64,000 bases of DNA from Paenibacillus solani (GTDB lineage: Bacteria > Bacillota > Bacilli > Paenibacillales > Paenibacillaceae), in contig NZ_LIUT01000001.1 in NCBI RefSeq assembly GCF_001277345.1, positions 467,338 to 531,337 of the forward strand, read 5' to 3'. This document shows positions 62,307 through 64,000 of this stretch, one piece after another; the first letter of the stretch is position 1, and every line of letters starts with the position of its first letter. The position numbers and the translations under genes were made by a program. The notes beneath the pieces were generated by a model. That model made no database searches, was not told the origin of the DNA, and saw only the letters and a list, made by a program, of their open reading frames with translations.

Positions 62307-64000
62307 ATGTGTAGCTATTACTTAGGGGCAATCATCTTGGTATTGGTTATCATTATTCATATTTTCATAATATTCATGTACAGAAGCGGTCATCAACGAA
62401 GATTAAGCAATCAGGCCTTGCACATGGCTCAACATAGATTTCGTATGTTGGATGATATGCTGCTTATGATGGATATTGGCATCTGGTCCTACGATTTCGG
62501 CACAAAAGGGATCCAGAATATGTCTTTGGGATTTCATAAAATTACAGGATATTCCGAGCGCGATTTTGCGAACGGCCTATCCTGGCAAACAATGATCCAT
62601 CCAGAGGATATGGCGTTGTTCGGATCCTTGGTTGAGCAGCTTCAACAAGGGGAGACCGTACATACAGAAAACCGGATTATCCATGCAACGGGTGACGTTC
62701 GCTGGGTTCAGGTAAAGATGATTCCGACAATGAATGAATTAGGGCAAATTATTCGTGTGGATGGTATAGCCGTTGATATCACTGCCCGCTTCCGGATGGA
62801 AGAAGCACTGTACGATATTAACGAATGCAAGAAGATGGAACGGGCGCTCCAGGATAGCATGAATCGGTATCGCAGGCTGGTCGAGTCCTCTCCCATTGCC
62901 ATTGCGGTTTGTAAAGACCGGAAGCTTATGTATGTAAATCCGGCTGGACTACGTATCCTCGGCGCGCCTGGATCCGAGAATATCCTGGGCACGAACCCTT
63001 GGGATTGGGTGCTCGATCCGTATGAGGAGTGGGCTTGTCAGCGGCTTACCAAGCTTATTCGTGCAGGGCAAGTTGTTCCCGAGGAATTATCCATAAGGCG
63101 GGTTGACGGAGAGCGGGTGGATGTCGTGGCGACGGCCCTGTATGATGCAGAATCTGATGCATTTGAAATCTTTTTCGAGGATATAACCGCGCGGAAATCA
63201 GCGGAACGGGCCCTTATGGAGAGTGACCGCATCAACCGTCATATCTTGGATATCGCTCCTGTAGCGATGCTGCTGCACTCTGATTTTTCTTGTATTTATG
63301 CGAACCCTGCAGGTTTTTCCTTATTGGGTATCCAGGATATCGCTCAATTAGCGAATACTTCGTTTCAGGACTTTATTCCTTCGGACCAGGTCGAGTTTGT
63401 AGTTTCAGAAGTTGAACAAGTGTACGAAAGCGGAAATACCTCGAAACTCTCCGGAAACAAACTGGTACAGCTGGATGGAACAATTATTGATATTGAGGCC
63501 ATTACGACACCAATCGCTTATATAGGCAATAATATCGCACTTACCATTATTCGAGATGTGACGGAACAGAAGCAGGCCGAACGGGAGCGGAATGCAGCCG
63601 AACAGCTTGTCCGGGAAAGCGAAGATCGGTATTTCAGGCTGCAAATGAGTTTGGACCAATTCTCTTCCGATCTTTTCGGGATGGTAAAAATAAGCGAATT
63701 GAACGTCCGTATCGTGCAGGAAATAAGGAAGGTGCTAGGGACAGATCGAGTAAGTCTCATCCGAATCAACCATCACAGCTTACATATCAAGGTACAAGGC
63801 GGCAATAAAGAGCTGCCGGAGGGGGTACTTCAAGCAATCCATACGCACGGTCCTGAGCATATCCCGCTTTGTAGATTGTTTGAGTCCTCAGATGGATATT
63901 TTGTCAAGATCGGAGATATGAACGGGGATAGCAGCATCGTCTGTCTTGGAGGGGAAGTCCCTTTGCTCATGATCGACGCCAAAAAGATATGGTTGGAGAC
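62307..64000 (+). CDS. Multi-PAS/GAF membrane sensor protein, 5' part (runs off the right edge)
   Basis: Open from ATG 62307 to the end of the window (564 codons, no stop). One N-terminal membrane helix ('AIILVLVIIIHIFIIFM', about residues 7-23), then three PAS domains (about 45-170 with 'DIGIWSYDFG' and 'HPEDMALF'; 185-310 with 'SSPIAIAVCKDRKLMYVNPA' in part; 310-430 with 'FEDITARKSAERAL' ahead and 'IRDVTEQKQAERER' at its end), then the start of a GAF domain ('VRIVQEIRKVLGTDRVSLIRIN'-like region from about residue 455). A kinase or diguanylate cyclase output is expected beyond the window. AAGGAG lies 13 bases before the ATG, a rather wide spacing. Divergent from the other sensor kinase; the 312-bp gap between them shows no gene. 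Confidence 0.85.
   Translation, partial: MCSYYLGAIILVLVIIIHIFIIFMYRSGHQRRLSNQALHMAQHRFRMLDDMLLMMDIGIWSYDFGTKGIQNMSLGFHKITGYSERDFANGLSWQTMIHPEDMALFGSLVEQLQQGETVHTENRIIHATGDVRWVQVKMIPTMNELGQIIRVDGIAVDITARFRMEEALYDINECKKMERALQDSMNRYRRLVESSPIAIAVCKDRKLMYVNPAGLRILGAPGSENILGTNPWDWVLDPYEEWACQRLTKLIRAGQVVPEELSIRRVDGERVDVVATALYDAESDAFEIFFEDITARKSAERALMESDRINRHILDIAPVAMLLHSDFSCIYANPAGFSLLGIQDIAQLANTSFQDFIPSDQVEFVVSEVEQVYESGNTSKLSGNKLVQLDGTIIDIEAITTPIAYIGNNIALTIIRDVTEQKQAERERNAAEQLVRESEDRYFRLQMSLDQFSSDLFGMVKISELNVRIVQEIRKVLGTDRVSLIRINHHSLHIKVQGGNKELPEGVLQAIHTHGPEHIPLCRLFESSDGYFVKIGDMNGDSSIVCLGGEVPLLMIDAKKIWLE

Overview
The window reads as a chromosomal segment of a Gram-positive, endospore-former-type Bacillota, most likely Paenibacillus or a close relative. 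The reasons are strong purine-rich Shine-Dalgarno sites, SLH-domain and stalk-domain surface proteins, an FMN riboswitch of Firmicute form, an ErmD-like methylase, and a GH5/CBM_X2/CBM46 cellulase under a cre-like box. Genus assignment is inference. No tRNA, rRNA, CRISPR array or intact insertion sequence was seen.

Layout. 1-5.7 kb: tail of a sugar-binding lipoprotein; a small unknown gene; an FMN riboswitch with terminator controlling an EamA/DMT permease (candidate flavin transporter); the rRNA uracil methyltransferase RlmCD; a GNAT gene lying between 17-bp direct repeats; and a frameshifted, deleted remnant of an FtsX-type permease. 5.7-14.4 kb: a leftward nucleoside/ribose locus (ECF transporter S, T, A and A' units, an MFS permease, a nucleoside hydrolase and a ribokinase), divergent from a regulator that fuses a LacI repressor to a ribokinase-like domain. 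14.5-22 kb: a STAND-type ATPase regulator divergent from a ~1,700-residue NHL/FN3/SLH surface protein that appears to start at ATT. 22-30.3 kb: drug-defence-like genes: a Tet(L)-like MFS pump with an ArsR-type regulator, a NorA/Bmr-like MFS pump, an ErmD-like methylase behind a leader-peptide attenuator, and an APH-fold kinase. An LRR protein and a DUF4256 protein lie among them. 30.3-38 kb: hybrid histidine kinase, secreted GH5 cellulase, eight-repeat stalk protein. 38.5-52 kb: a MacB-like ATPase with a very large coiled-coil permease, a heterodimeric ABC exporter with one degenerate ATP site, a LysR/MFS pair, and a three-gene ABC-2 exporter. 52-64 kb: TPR protein, methionine importer metNIQ, peptidase T, AraC regulator divergent from a GH4 alpha-galactosidase, and two divergent sensor kinases, the last running off the right edge.

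How the genes work together. The clearest functional unit is the nucleoside locus: import by ECF and/or MFS, hydrolysis to base plus ribose, phosphorylation of ribose, and control by a regulator carrying its own ribokinase-like domain. The clearest regulatory device is the erm leader: a 10-codon peptide ending Arg-Ile-Arg, followed by an 11-bp hairpin that masks the erm ribosome-binding site. Several start codons given here are corrected inward or outward from the longest open frame on the basis of ribosome-binding sites.
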